DNA of 64,000 nucleotides from positions 1-64,000 of the forward strand of contig CAWIGB010000032.1 in assembly GCA_963835375.1 (NCBI GenBank), written 5' to 3'. The notes under the pieces were generated by a model, which saw only the letters and a list, made by a program, of their open reading frames with translations, was not told where the DNA came from and did no database searches. The position numbers and the translations under genes were made by a program. The stretch is from Salinisphaera sp963835375. GTDB lineage: Bacteria; Pseudomonadota; Gammaproteobacteria; Nevskiales; Salinisphaeraceae. Positions 1 to 8,949 of the stretch are shown piece after piece. Within the stretch, counting starts at the first letter, position 1; every line of letters starts with the position of its first letter.

Positions 1-302
1 CAGTTGGCTTCGTAGTTCTCGCCCAGCTCGCGCAGCGTGTCCCACGAGAAGATGCCGGTGTTGTGGCCGTCGTCGAAATGGAGCTGGATGGCGTAGTTGC
101 CGACCGGCTCGATCTGTTCGACGCCGACGTCCTTCTTGCCGGTGACGAGTTGCATGGGGCCGCCGTGGCCGCGGACTTCGGCCGAGGGGGAGTAGACCCG
201 CAGGTATTCGAGCGGCAGGTTGTAGGTGGCGCCGTCTTCGAAGACGACTTCGAGGACCTTGGATTTCTGGTGGAGCGTGATGTCGGTGGGGGCGTCGGCC
301 AT
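1..302 (-). CDS. DUF971 protein (gamma-butyrobetaine hydroxylase-like N-terminal domain), 3' end outside window
   Basis: The reverse strand reads about 100 residues from ATG (complement of 300-302) and runs off the left edge, so the C-terminus is missing. The segment has the compact beta fold signature of DUF971: a basic start, then LPLEYLRVYSPSAEVRGHG, and later GNYAIQLHFDDGHNTGIFSW. This domain occurs alone in many proteobacteria and at the N-terminus of gamma-butyrobetaine hydroxylase; a role in Fe-S or iron handling has been suggested for the stand-alone form. Its position just downstream of hslVU on the same strand is the usual gammaproteobacterial order. Here an 800-base gap holding a repeat and a terminator separates it from hslU, so it probably has its own promoter. 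Confidence 0.85.
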   Translation of the reverse strand, partial: MADAPTDITLHQKSKVLEVVFEDGATYNLPLEYLRVYSPSAEVRGHGGPMQLVTGKKDVGVEQIEPVGNYAIQLHFDDGHNTGIFSWDTLRELGENYEAN

Positions 303-450
303 GGGGGCGTCCGTTCGGTCGTTGGGGCGTTCATGATCCGTGTGTGGGGGCTTTGGAATCAACCACGCTTTGAGGTGTTTGCTGGGATTTGCGTGCAGAG
401 TGGGGCGGGCTCGATGCCGAGCGTTGGCTATGGTGGCTCCCGATGCTTGG

Positions 451-970
451 GGTTTCGCACTGATGTGCGAGCCCCTTTTATTTGCTTGCCCAAATAAAAG
501 TAGCCAAAACAAAAGGCACCCGCATCGGCGCCGGCTTCGCCGGTGCACTCCGATGCTCGCGGCAACGGGATGCGGCAGAAACTCGCGCGCTTTGGCCGCA
601 CTCAGAACACGGCTGTGCCGCACCGGCGCGGTGCGCCGGACACCCGTCGCCGCTGCGCGTCTCCGTCGCCTCAGACGGGACCGTAATACAAACCCATCTC
701 TAAGCATCGCGAGTACTCGCAAGTGCTCGCGGGACGTGTCTGTATTCCGGTCCCTTGAGCGCGAGCGCCGAGCAGCGCGAGGCCGGCAGACGGAAGAAGC
801 AGCCGTATGTCTGAGTGTGCGCAGCGGCGCGAGTTCCGGCGGCGTCCCGTCTGCGGCCGGAGCAGCGCAGGGCACCGATGCGAAGCACGGCGCAGAGTAG
901 GGTGTCCTTTCCTTTGGTTACTTTCGTTTGGACAAGCAAACGAAAGTGACTCGCGCATCAGTGCGAAACC
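451..970. repeat. Long palindromic element: two inverted ~250-bp repeat copies
   Basis: The outer ends at 451-521 and 900-970 are inverted copies of about 71 bp (both contain GTTTCGCACTGATG). Similarity continues inward to a centre near 705-725, where GGGACCGTAATACA (about 677-690) faces its near-complement around 742-755. Each arm carries a perfect 10-bp hairpin with a 6-base loop: CTTTTATTTG/CAAATAAAAG at 475-500 and CTTTCGTTTG/CAAACGAAAG at 921-946. The two hairpins differ by paired compensatory changes. No credible protein is encoded; reading frames through it are GC-rich noise. Confidence 0.8.
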
Positions 971-1040
971 AAACTCCGACTCGTCTCGCGGTTCGAATCA
1001 ACACGCCGCATGCGGCAGGCGCCGGCACATCAACAGACAC

Positions 1041-1072
1041 AAAAAAGCCGGAGCAGAAACCCTGCTCCGGCT
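1041..1072 (-). terminator. Rho-independent terminator of hslVU
   Basis: On the reverse strand an 11-bp perfect stem (AGCCGGAGCAG / CTGCTCCGGCT, 5-base loop) is followed directly by a run of six T. It lies 39 bases past the hslU stop codon. Confidence 0.92.
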
Positions 1073-1110
1073 GATTCGAGCCTCAAGGCGCCCGACGGCC
1101 GACCTGTCGA

Positions 1111-2517
1111 CTACAGAATATAGCGCGACAGATCCTCGTCTGCAGCCAGATCCTTGAGCTTGCCGTCGACGTAGGCCGCATCGATGGTGAGCGTCTCGCC
1201 GGACTTGTCCGGCCCTTCGAAGGAGATCTCCTCCATCAGGCGCTCCATGATGGTGTGCAGACGCCGGGCGCCGATGTTCTCGGTGCCTTCGTTGACGTTG
1301 AACGCCATCTCGGCGATGCGCTTCACGCCGTCCTCGGTGAAGGCGATGGTCACGCCCTCCGTGTTCATGAGCGCGATGTACTGCTCGGTGAGCGAGCAGT
1401 GCGGCTCGGTGAGGATGCGGACGAAATCCTCGGCCTTGAGCGCATCGAGCTCGACGCGGATCGGCAGGCGACCCTGCAGCTCGGGGATCAGGTCCGACGG
1501 CTTGGCGACGTGGAACGCGCCCGAGGCGATGAACAGGATGTGGTCGGTACGGACCATGCCGTACTTGGTCGAGATGGTGGAGCCTTCCACCAGCGGCAGC
1601 AGGTCGCGCTGCACGCCTTCGCGGGAGACATCGCCGCCGGAGCCGCCGCCGGCGTCCGAGCGCTTGCAGACCTTGTCGATCTCGTCGAGGAAGACGATGC
1701 CGTTGTTCTCGACTTCGTGGATCGCCTGGGTCTTGATCTGTTCTTCGTCGACCAGCTTGGCGGCTTCTTCGTCGACCAGCTGACGATACGCATCCTTGAT
1801 CTTGATCTTGGAGCGCTTGGTCTTGTTCTGGCCGCCCATGTTCTGGAACATCGACTGCAGCTGGCTGGTCATCTCTTCCATGCCGGGCGGCGCCATGATC
1901 TCGACGCTGCCCTGATGCTGGCGCAGCTCCAGCTCGATCTCCTTGTCGTCGATCTTGCCTTCGCGCAGGCGCTTGCGGAACACCTCGCGAGTCGCGGTGG
2001 ACTCGGTGGCCCTGCCGGAATCGTCCCAGTCGTCGTGCTTGGGCTTGGGCAGCAACGCGTCGAGAATGCGTTCCTCGGCGGCCAGCTCGGCATCGTTATG
2101 CACGCGCTTCTTGGCTTCCTCGCGCGTCATCTTCATGCCGACTTCGACCAGATCCTTGATGATCGAGTCGACTTCCTTGCCGACATAGCCCACTTCCGTG
2201 AACTTGGTGGCCTCGACCTTGGTGAACGGCGCCTTGGCGAGCTTGGCCAGACGGCGCGCGATCTCGGTCTTGCCGACACCGGTCGGCCCGATCATCAGGA
2301 TGTTCTTGGGCGTGATTTCGCCGCGGATGGCCTCGTCGAGCTGCATGCGCCGCCAGCGGTTGCGCAGGGCGATCGCGACGGAGCGCTTGGCATCGCCCTG
2401 GCCGATGATATGGCGATCGAGTTCGGCAACGATCTCGCGCGGCGTCATCTGCGCCCGCGGCAGCGCGCGCTGCGAGCCTTCGTTGCTCTCGATGGCTTCG
2501 GGTGCGGTATCACTCAT
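1111..2517 (-). CDS. hslU: HslU, ATPase/unfoldase subunit of the HslUV protease
   Basis: A 468-residue AAA+ (Clp/Hsp100) ATPase that unfolds cytoplasmic substrates and threads them into the HslV peptidase. The N-terminal motif MTPREIVAELDRHIIGQ, Walker A GPTGVGKT (residues 77-84), the variable I-domain, Walker B IVFLDEIDK and the C-terminal sensor-2 region with GARRLHT are all present. The last residues, DLSRYIL, match the HslU tail that inserts into HslV. Length is slightly over the usual 440-460 because of about 23 extra N-terminal residues; an internal ATG at the MTPREIV motif (2448) is an alternative start. Its ATG overlaps the hslV stop by 8 bases (ATGAGTGA), so translation is coupled. 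Confidence 0.97.
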   Translation of the reverse strand: MSDTAPEAIESNEGSQRALPRAQMTPREIVAELDRHIIGQGDAKRSVAIALRNRWRRMQLDEAIRGEITPKNILMIGPTGVGKTEIARRLAKLAKAPFTKVEATKFTEVGYVGKEVDSIIKDLVEVGMKMTREEAKKRVHNDAELAAEERILDALLPKPKHDDWDDSGRATESTATREVFRKRLREGKIDDKEIELELRQHQGSVEIMAPPGMEEMTSQLQSMFQNMGGQNKTKRSKIKIKDAYRQLVDEEAAKLVDEEQIKTQAIHEVENNGIVFLDEIDKVCKRSDAGGGSGGDVSREGVQRDLLPLVEGSTISTKYGMVRTDHILFIASGAFHVAKPSDLIPELQGRLPIRVELDALKAEDFVRILTEPHCSLTEQYIALMNTEGVTIAFTEDGVKRIAEMAFNVNEGTENIGARRLHTIMERLMEEISFEGPDKSGETLTIDAAYVDGKLKDLAADEDLSRYIL

Positions 2518-3052
2518 AGTCGAGCACCTCGACGGTGATGTGGTGGTTGGTATAAATGCAGGTGTCTGCGGCGATATGCATCGCTTTTTCGGCGATCTCG
2601 GCGGCGGGCATGTCGGTATTCTCGATCAGGGCGCGGGCCGCGGCCTGGGCATAGGAGCCGCCGGAGCCGATCGCCATGCAGCCGTATTCCGGCTCCATCA
2701 CGTCGCCGTTGCCGGAAAGCATGAGCGTGGCGGTCTTGTCGGCCACCAGCAGCAGCGCTTCCAGCCGGCGCAGGGCACGGTCGGTGCGCCAGTCCTTGGC
2801 CATGTCGACGGCGGATTTCACGAGCTGCCCGTTATGCTGCGACAGCTTGCCCTCGAAGCGTTCGAACAAGGTGAACGCATCGGCGGTACCGCCGGCGAAC
2901 CCGGCCAGCACCTGATCGTCGTAGAGCCGGCGCACCTTGCGGGCGTTGCCCTTGAACATGGTGTCGCCCATCGAGACCTGCCCATCGCCGGCGATGGCCA
3001 CCTGGCCGTCGCGGCGCACGGAAAGAATCGTTGTGCCGTCGAATTGCTTCAC
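2510..3052 (-). CDS. hslV: HslV, threonine peptidase subunit of the HslUV protease
   Basis: A 180-residue proteasome-beta-like peptidase. Mature HslV begins with a catalytic Thr; here the Thr-Thr pair is preceded by a six-residue leader MKQFDG, so Gly6-Thr7 is the expected autocleavage site. E. coli HslV has only the initiator Met, while leaders of this kind are known in other proteobacteria. Other family marks are AGDGQVSMG, the KVRRLYDD segment, AGFAGGTADAFTLFE and KDWRTDRALRRLEA. The start codon is GTG (complement of 3050-3052). First gene of the hslVU pair; the polyol operon upstream is separated by 132 bases. Confidence 0.97.
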   Translation of the reverse strand: MKQFDGTTILSVRRDGQVAIAGDGQVSMGDTMFKGNARKVRRLYDDQVLAGFAGGTADAFTLFERFEGKLSQHNGQLVKSAVDMAKDWRTDRALRRLEALLLVADKTATLMLSGNGDVMEPEYGCMAIGSGGSYAQAAARALIENTDMPAAEIAEKAMHIAADTCIYTNHHITVEVLDYE

Positions 3053-3184
3053 CGGGTCACCCCGCGTTGTGTCACGTGATCAACGTTGTGGGGCCAGGCG
3101 CGACCCGATTCAAGCAGGAGCGTCCGCGCGCCGGTTCGGTGACGGTTCAGCCGCGCGCCGCGCCGGGCGTTGAGCGGCAATGAA

Positions 3185-4297
3185 CTAAGCCGCGCGATCG
3201 TGCTGGCTGTTGTCGATGCCGATCAGCGCGTCGCCGGATTCGGGGTCGAACAGATAGAGCTTGTCGGCCGAACAGGTCAGCGTGACGTCGTCGCCCATCG
3301 CGACCTGCTGATGCGGTTCGATCTGCGCGGTGAGCGTGGTCTCGCCCACCTTCACCTGGATCATGGTCAATGAACCCAGCGGCTCGACCACTTCGACGCT
3401 GCCGTACAGACGACAGGCGCGATCGTCGCCGGTCGCCAGGTGCAGGTGTTCGGGCCGGATGCCGACCCGCACGCGGCCGCGGCCTTCCACCACCCGGCGG
3501 CGCTCCTCGTCCAGCGCCATGCCGAAATCCTGCCCGCTGACCCGATTGTCGCTGATGTTCGCATCCAGGAAATTCATCGACGGCGTGCCGATGAAGCCGG
3601 CCACGAAGACGTTCGACGGGTGCTGGTAGAGGTTGTTGGGCGAGTCGATCTGCTGGACGATGCCGTCCTTCATCACCGCGATCCGCTGGCCCATGGTCAT
3701 GGCTTCGACCTGGTCGTGGGTGACGTAGAAGGTGGTCACCCCCAGCTTGCGGTGCAGTTTGACGATCTCGGCCCGCATGTCGACGCGCAGCTTGGCGTCG
3801 AGGTTGGACAGCGGTTCGTCCATCAGAAACACCTGCGGCTGGCGCACGATGGCGCGGCCCAGCGCCACACGCTGGCGCTGGCCGCCGGACAGGGCCCGCG
3901 GTTTGCGATCCAGCAGGGCGGTGATGCCGAGCACTTCGGCCGCTTCGTCGACGCGTTTCTTGATGTCGGCCTTGTCGTATTTCTTGAGCTTGAGCGAGAA
4001 GGCCATGTTGTCGCGCACGGTCATGTGCGGGTACAGGGCATAGCTCTGGAACACCATGGCGATGTCGCGATCCTTGGGCGCCACGCCGGTGACATCGCGG
4101 CCGCCGATCTTGATTTCGCCTTCGGTGTGTTCCTCCAGGCCGGCGATCATGCGCATGGTGGTGGTCTTGCCACAGCCCGAGGGGCCGACCAGCACGACGA
4201 ATTCGCCGTCTTCGGTGACCAGGTTGAAGTCCTTGACCGCCAGGTCGTCCGAGCCCGGATAGCGCTTGCCGACTTGGTTGAGTTCTACGACTGCCAT
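3185..4297 (-). CDS. Sugar/polyol ABC transporter ATP-binding protein (UgpC/SmoK/MalK type)
   Basis: A 370-residue ATPase that powers uptake by the two permeases encoded upstream. Walker A GPSGCGKTT lies near residue 39, the ABC signature LSGGQRQRVALGRA near 137 and Walker B VFLMDEPLSNLDA near 158, followed by the H-loop YVTHDQVEAMT and a C-terminal TOBE regulatory domain. This is the CUT1 subfamily used for di/oligosaccharides, glycerol-3-phosphate and sugar alcohols. The ATG is preceded by GAGGAAAGA. It is the last gene of the leftward operon that begins with the dehydrogenase at 9996, although an iteron-type repeat separates it from the short-chain dehydrogenase. Substrate is inferred from neighbours. 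Confidence 0.93.
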   Translation of the reverse strand: MAVVELNQVGKRYPGSDDLAVKDFNLVTEDGEFVVLVGPSGCGKTTTMRMIAGLEEHTEGEIKIGGRDVTGVAPKDRDIAMVFQSYALYPHMTVRDNMAFSLKLKKYDKADIKKRVDEAAEVLGITALLDRKPRALSGGQRQRVALGRAIVRQPQVFLMDEPLSNLDAKLRVDMRAEIVKLHRKLGVTTFYVTHDQVEAMTMGQRIAVMKDGIVQQIDSPNNLYQHPSNVFVAGFIGTPSMNFLDANISDNRVSGQDFGMALDEERRRVVEGRGRVRVGIRPEHLHLATGDDRACRLYGSVEVVEPLGSLTMIQVKVGETTLTAQIEPHQQVAMGDDVTLTCSADKLYLFDPESGDALIGIDNSQHDRAA

Positions 4298-4309
4298 GGG
4301 TCTTTCCTC

Positions 4310-4595
4310 TTTAAACTCTTTCTGTCCGCAGATCGGTACAGACGCGCGCAGATGAATACAGACGTTTTATCCGCAGATTTCACAGATGTACGCAGATGGG
4401 TATGGCGGTAACGGCCGGGGCTTGGGCGGCATCGCTGCCATCGCGAGCGACCGCAAGCCCGATCAGAAAACCCGGAATCGAACCCTTCCAACTTTTCGTC
4501 TTCTAATCTGCGAAAATCGGTGCAATCTGCTGGATGAATACCTTCTTCTGCCTGTATTCGATCTGCGTGCATCTGCGTCGATCTGCGGATAAGTT
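4310..4595. repeat. CGCAGAT-type iteron array, copy A
   Basis: The gap between the ATPase and the short-chain dehydrogenase holds many degenerate copies of an 8-11-base unit around CGCAGAT. In the left half (about 4318-4400) it reads as ATCCGCAGAT and ACGCAGAT; in the right half (about 4497-4592) it reads in the opposite orientation as ATCTGCG and ATCTGCGGATAA. The array is therefore an inverted repeat about 280 bp long. No gene is visible. Dispersed repeats of this kind are widespread in proteobacterial intergenic DNA; the function is unknown. Confidence 0.75.
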
Positions 4596-4635
4596 CTTTT
4601 TCGTGCCTCGCGCCGCTGCCTGACGGTTCGGCGGC

Positions 4636-5402
4636 CTACCAGAGCGTATAGCCGCCATCGATCTTGAGGATCGAGCCGGTCATGAAGCTGGAGGCCTCGC
4701 TGGCCAGATACACGATGGACGGGCCCAGTTCTTCCGGCGTGGCGGCCCGTTGCATCGGCGCATCGTCGATCCAGTAGGGCTTGAACTTGGGGTCGTTCAC
4801 CGGCGCCATGTCGGTGCCGACATAACCCGGCGCAATGGCGTTGACGCGGATGCCGCTCGGCGCCCATTCGGCGGCCAGCGACTTGGTGAGCTGATGCACG
4901 GCGGCCTTGGAGGCGTTGTAGGCCGGCTGCATCTGCGGGCGGTTGACGATCTCGGCCGAGATCGAGCCGACGTTGATGATGTTGCCCGAGCCGCGCTGGC
5001 CATCCGCCGGCCCACGGCCTGGCAGCAGTTCCACAGGCCGTGCACGTTGACGTCGAAGATCTGGCGCCAGCCCTCGGGCGTGACCTCCAGCGCCGGCTTG
5101 TGCTCACAGGTGCCCGCGTTGTTGACGAAGATATCGATCGGGCCGAGCTCGGACTCGATCGTATCCAGCATCGGCTCGATGGCGTTCACGTCGGTCACGT
5201 CCGCCCCCACGGACATGGCGTTCCCACCGGCCTCGCGAATGGCGGCGGCCACGTTCTCGGCCTTGTCCACGCGCCGCGCGACGATGGCGACCGCCGCCCC
5301 GGCCTCGGCCAGCGCATGCGCCAGGGCTTCGCCGATCCCGCCGTTGCCGCCGGTGACCACGGCCACCTTGCCGGTCAGGTCGAATTTCGACATCACTGTC
5401 AT
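4636..5402 (-). CDS. Short-chain dehydrogenase/reductase, polyol-type, one frameshift
   Basis: An NAD(P)-dependent Rossmann-fold oxidoreductase of about 255 residues. The N-terminal half (from ATG 5402, behind GAGGAG) has the cofactor motif TGGNGGIG near residue 17 and NNAG near 90. The C-terminal half is in another frame from about 5000 down and carries the catalytic pair YNASK and the C-terminal TGSILKIDGGYTLW. A single missing base near 4995-5005 accounts for the break, so one gene is meant. Membership of a polyol uptake operon points to oxidation of a sugar alcohol or its keto product. Both sides are flanked by CGCAGAT repeats, which suggests it may have been inserted into the operon. Confidence 0.85.
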
Positions 5403-5442
5403 GAATTACTCCTCTTACGGCTTTGCCGCTTTTTGATTTTCA

Positions 5443-5755
5443 GTCCGCGAATGAAAGCGAAGACATTGTCCGCAGATCGACGCAGAAGCACACAGATCTA
5501 ATACAGACGTTATCCACAGATTTCACGGATTTCACAGAGTCCAAGAGCAAACCGGTCCATGATTTCGACACGCTCAGTCTGCAGCTAATCCGCGCCCGAA
5601 GCACGTCCCTCGAGTTCAGCAATAATCGCCAATCCCATCTGCGTGAATCTGCGTTGATCTGCGGATAAATGTCTTCTGTCTTCGTTACGGTGTCCTGCGT
5701 AATCGTGCTCAGCGTCTTTTGCGGACTCGAAACTGTATCTGCGGATAGTCGTCTT
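5443..5755. repeat. CGCAGAT-type iteron array, copy B
   Basis: A second array of the same unit, between the short-chain dehydrogenase and the inner-membrane permease. The left part (5443-5550) shows GTCCGCAGATCGACGCAGA and TTATCCACAGATTTCACGG. The right part (5630-5668) is inverted, with two ATCTGCG units and ATCTGCGGATAAA, and a further ATCTGCGGATA lies near 5732-5742. No gene is visible in the gap. Confidence 0.75.
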
Positions 5756-5768
5756 ACCCCGCAAATGC

Positions 5769-6600
5769 CTATTTGACCGCACCCAGCGTCAGGCCGGTGA
5801 CCAGCCAGCGTTTGACCAGCAGGCCGAACACGGCCATCGGGCAGACGACGACGGTGCCGATGGCGAGCAGCTTGCCCCAGTCGATGCCGGTCTGCGTGAG
5901 CAGCTGGGCGGCGGCGATCGGGATGGTCTGCGTGCCCGGGCCGGCGAAGGTCGCGGCGAACGCGTAGTCGTTCCAGGCGAAGATGAAACACAGGATCGTG
6001 GTGGTCGCGATGCCCGGCTTCATCAACGGCAGTGCGACATGCCAGAACACCTGCCACTTGGTGGCGCCGTCGATGCGAGCAGCTTCTTCCAGATCGCGCG
6101 GCAGATCGTCGAAGAACGCCGTCATCAGCCAGATGGCGAACGGCAGATTGAAGCTGAGATACGCCACGATCAGGCCGCTGTAGCTATCCAGCATGTGCAG
6201 ATAACGGAACATCAGATACAGCGGCACGATCACGGCCGCGATCGGCGCCATGCGCGTACTGATGATCCAGAACGCCAGATGATCCTTGCCGCGAATCTGG
6301 ATGCGCGACAGGCCATAGCCCGCAGCCGAGCCGAGCACCACCGCGATGAACGTGGACACGCCGGTCGCGATCAGGCTGTTGACGACGTTGGTCCACAGGT
6401 TGTTGCCGCCCGAGAACAGCGCGCCGTAGTGCTCCAGCGTGGGCGCAGAAGAACAGCTGGGGCGGATAGGCGGTGATCGCGTTGCTGGGCTTGAACGACG
6501 ACAGCACCATCCAGGCGATCGGCACCAGCGTCCAGGCCAGCATGAGCGCGATCAGCACCCAGCGGACGAGCGTGCTGACCGGATGACCGCGTGTATTCAT
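5769..6600 (-). CDS. ABC transporter permease, MalG/SmoG type, one frameshift
   Basis: Inner-membrane permease of the CUT1 sugar/polyol importer, about 276 residues. The first 50 residues (start ATG 6600-6598) contain one hydrophobic segment, followed by KPSNAITAYPPQLFF. The rest is in another frame from about 6440 and holds five more hydrophobic segments and the EAA loop EAARIDGATKWQVFWH that docks on the ATPase. One surplus T near 6443 explains the break. The ATG overlaps the upstream permease stop by four bases (ATGA). Topology and the EAA loop make the family sure; the substrate is inferred. Confidence 0.88.
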
Positions 6601-7484
6601 GCGACGGTCTCCTTGCGTTGCAGCACGCGCACGAAGACGGTGGCGATCACGATCGAGAACACGAGCATCGTCAGCCCCACGGCCGAGGCATAGCCCAGAT
6701 CGAAGAAGCGGAAGGCGATGTCGTACAGCCGGATCGGGATGATCTTGGTCGAATCCGCCGGGCCGCCATTGGTGGTGATGAAGATGATCGCGAAGAAACG
6801 GATCGCATCCATCGCGCGAATCAGCAGCGCCACCAGCAGGATCGGCAGGATCGACGGCAGGATGATCGACACCAGCTTGTGCCGGTAACTCGCGCCGTCG
6901 ACCTCGGCGGCCTCGAGAATATCGGTGGGTACGGCCGTGAGCCCCGCCAGCACGATGAGTGCCACCAGCGGCGACCATTCCCAGATATCCAGCCCGATCA
7001 CGGCCGCCAGCGCCGGGCCTACCGAGCCCAGGATGTTGCCGTCATACAGCCCGCTTGCCGACAGGAACCACGAATACAGCCCGAAGCTCGGATCCAGCAG
7101 GAAACGCCCGAGCAGGCCGACGATGATCGGCGCGATGAACATCGGGATCAGCACCAGCGAGAGCACGACGTTGCGCGCCTTGATCAGGCTGTGGATGAGC
7201 AGCGCCATCAAGGTGCCGAGGATCATCTCCGCGCCCACGGTGGCCGCGAAGTAGATCACGCTCAGGATCCAGCTGGAGCCGATGTCCGGATCGGTGAACA
7301 GATGCTTCCAGTTGGCCAGCCCGATGAAGTCGAACGACAGCCCGCCGATGAGCCCGACCTTGCTCAGGCTCATCCAGATCATGGTGAACAGCGGAATGAA
7401 CGAGATCGCCGCAAGCAGGATCAGAGCTGGCGACATCATCGCCAGCTCGAACCCCTGCCCGCCTCGGCGTGCCTTGCCCGCCAT
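6597..7484 (-). CDS. ABC transporter permease, MalF/SmoF type
   Basis: First permease of the importer, 295 residues, intact. About six hydrophobic segments are visible, with the EAA loop EAAEVDGASYRHKLVSIILP near residue 190, typical of binding-protein-dependent permeases. I chose the ATG at 7484 (MAGKARRGG) because it comes just before the first membrane segment and lies 6 bases beyond the stop of the binding-protein gene; longer in-frame extensions overlap that gene. It is coupled to the second permease through an ATGA overlap. Confidence 0.93.
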   Translation of the reverse strand: MAGKARRGGQGFELAMMSPALILLAAISFIPLFTMIWMSLSKVGLIGGLSFDFIGLANWKHLFTDPDIGSSWILSVIYFAATVGAEMILGTLMALLIHSLIKARNVVLSLVLIPMFIAPIIVGLLGRFLLDPSFGLYSWFLSASGLYDGNILGSVGPALAAVIGLDIWEWSPLVALIVLAGLTAVPTDILEAAEVDGASYRHKLVSIILPSILPILLVALLIRAMDAIRFFAIIFITTNGGPADSTKIIPIRLYDIAFRFFDLGYASAVGLTMLVFSIVIATVFVRVLQRKETVA

Positions 7485-7489
7485 GGTCG

Positions 7490-8927
7490 TTACGCGCCCG
7501 TCGCCGAATCGATCTTCTGCTTGGCCGACTTCATCGTCTGCTCCGGCGACTGCTGGCCGGCCAGCATCTTCGACAGCTCGGTGAACACGGCCGTATCCGC
7601 CTGGTTCCACGACGGAATCTTCGGACGCAGGCCGATGTGGTCGCTATCCCAGGCGATCTGCATGGTGTCGGCCGTGAGCATGTTGGGCATGTTGGTCGGC
7701 GCGTGGCTGGCCTTTTTCACCTCGGGCATGTTGTAGACCGAGGTGCGCGTCGGCGTGCCGCCGCCTACCTTGCTCTTGAGGCCGGCGAGCTGGGTCTGCG
7801 GCGAGGTGGCCCAGACCAGGAACAGCCAGGCGGCCGTCTTCTGCTTGCCGGTGGCGTTGCCGTTGATGCCGATACCGGTGCCGCCATAGAGATTGGCGCT
7901 GCGCTTCGGGCCCGTGGGCAGCGGCGCATAGCCGACCTTGCCCTTGAGCTTGCCGGATTCCAGCGAGCCGGCGAACTCGTGCCATTCCGGCATCATGGCG
8001 AAGCGATCGTTCTCGAACGCATTGGCCACGCCGGTCCAGTCCCAGCTGGTGCTGCCCGGATCGGCGATCTTGAGCAGCTTCTGGTAGAACTTGGCCGCCT
8101 CGATGGCCGCCGGCTGATCCAGCGTGCACGGGCCCGGCTTGGCCGTACCCAGCAGGCCGACCTGGTCGCCGTTGTTGAAGTACTCGCCGCCGTAGGCCAT
8201 CAGCACGTTCGAGAAGTCGCACATGCAGCGAGTCGTACTGCTTGGCCTGGTGGCCGGTGCCGTACTTCACTTCCTTGACGTGATCGCCGTTGAACCACTT
8301 CGCGATCTGGTAGTACTGCTCCCAGGTGATCTTGTCGGACGGCGTCGGGTCGAAGCCGAGATCCTTCTTCATCTGATCGTGGTACTTGTCGAACAAGTCC
8401 TTGCGATAGATCCAGATCATGGTCGGGCAATCGTAGGGCAGCGCATACAGCTCCTTGCGATTGCCGAAATAGCCGGCCGCGCCGAGCTGGGTCGGGATGA
8501 AGTCGTCGATGCCCTTGGGCACGGCGGGCAAGCCGTTCTTGCCGTTGAGCGTGTTCAGGTCCATCAGGCCCTGGTGATAGGGCGCGACCACCTGATACGG
8601 ATCGGCATAGATCACGTCGTAGGCGCTGCGGCCGGAGCCGAAGTCCAGCGCGACCTTCTTGACCAGATCGCCGAGCTCGAGCTGGGTGATCTTGACGTCG
8701 ATGCCGGTGAGCTTCTTGAACGGCTCGAGATTGGCGGCGATCGCGGTGGTCGGCGGCGTGTTCTCGGAGATGAACTGAATGGTCGTGCCGCTGGCCTGTT
8801 TCCAGGTCTTGTCGTCGGCCATGGTCTTGGCCATCGCGGTACGCCAGGAACCGGCGCCCAGCGTGGTGAGCGCGGCGGCGCCGCCGAGGCCCTTGAGAAT
8901 ATCGCGGCGTGAATGATGAGTGGTCAT
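7490..8927 (-). CDS. Periplasmic sugar/polyol-binding protein with Tat signal, one frameshift
   Basis: Extracellular solute-binding protein family 1, about 478 residues, delivering substrate to the two permeases. Translation starts at 8927 behind GGAGGGCCGG. The N-terminus has a twin-arginine signal (SRRDILKGLGGAAALTTLG), so export of the folded protein is expected. The frame changes near 8222: the N-terminal part ends in KQYDSLH and the rest resumes as CDFSNVLMAYGGEYF, consistent with one extra base. The C-terminal lobe has FENDRFAMMPEWHEF and GGTGIGINGNATGKQ, typical of SmoE/MtlE-like polyol-binding proteins. It follows the dehydrogenase gene by 22 bases. Confidence 0.9.
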
Positions 8928-8949
8928 GGTCCGGCCCTCCTTGTGTGTT

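Noticed and set aside
985..1000. GGTTCGAATC sequence resembling a tRNA T-loop
   Set aside because: No cloverleaf or acceptor pairing can be formed with the surrounding sequence; it lies at the edge of the palindromic element.
1255..2538. Long open frame on the + strand opposite hslU
   Set aside because: It is the antisense shadow of hslU in GC-rich DNA, with no family similarity.
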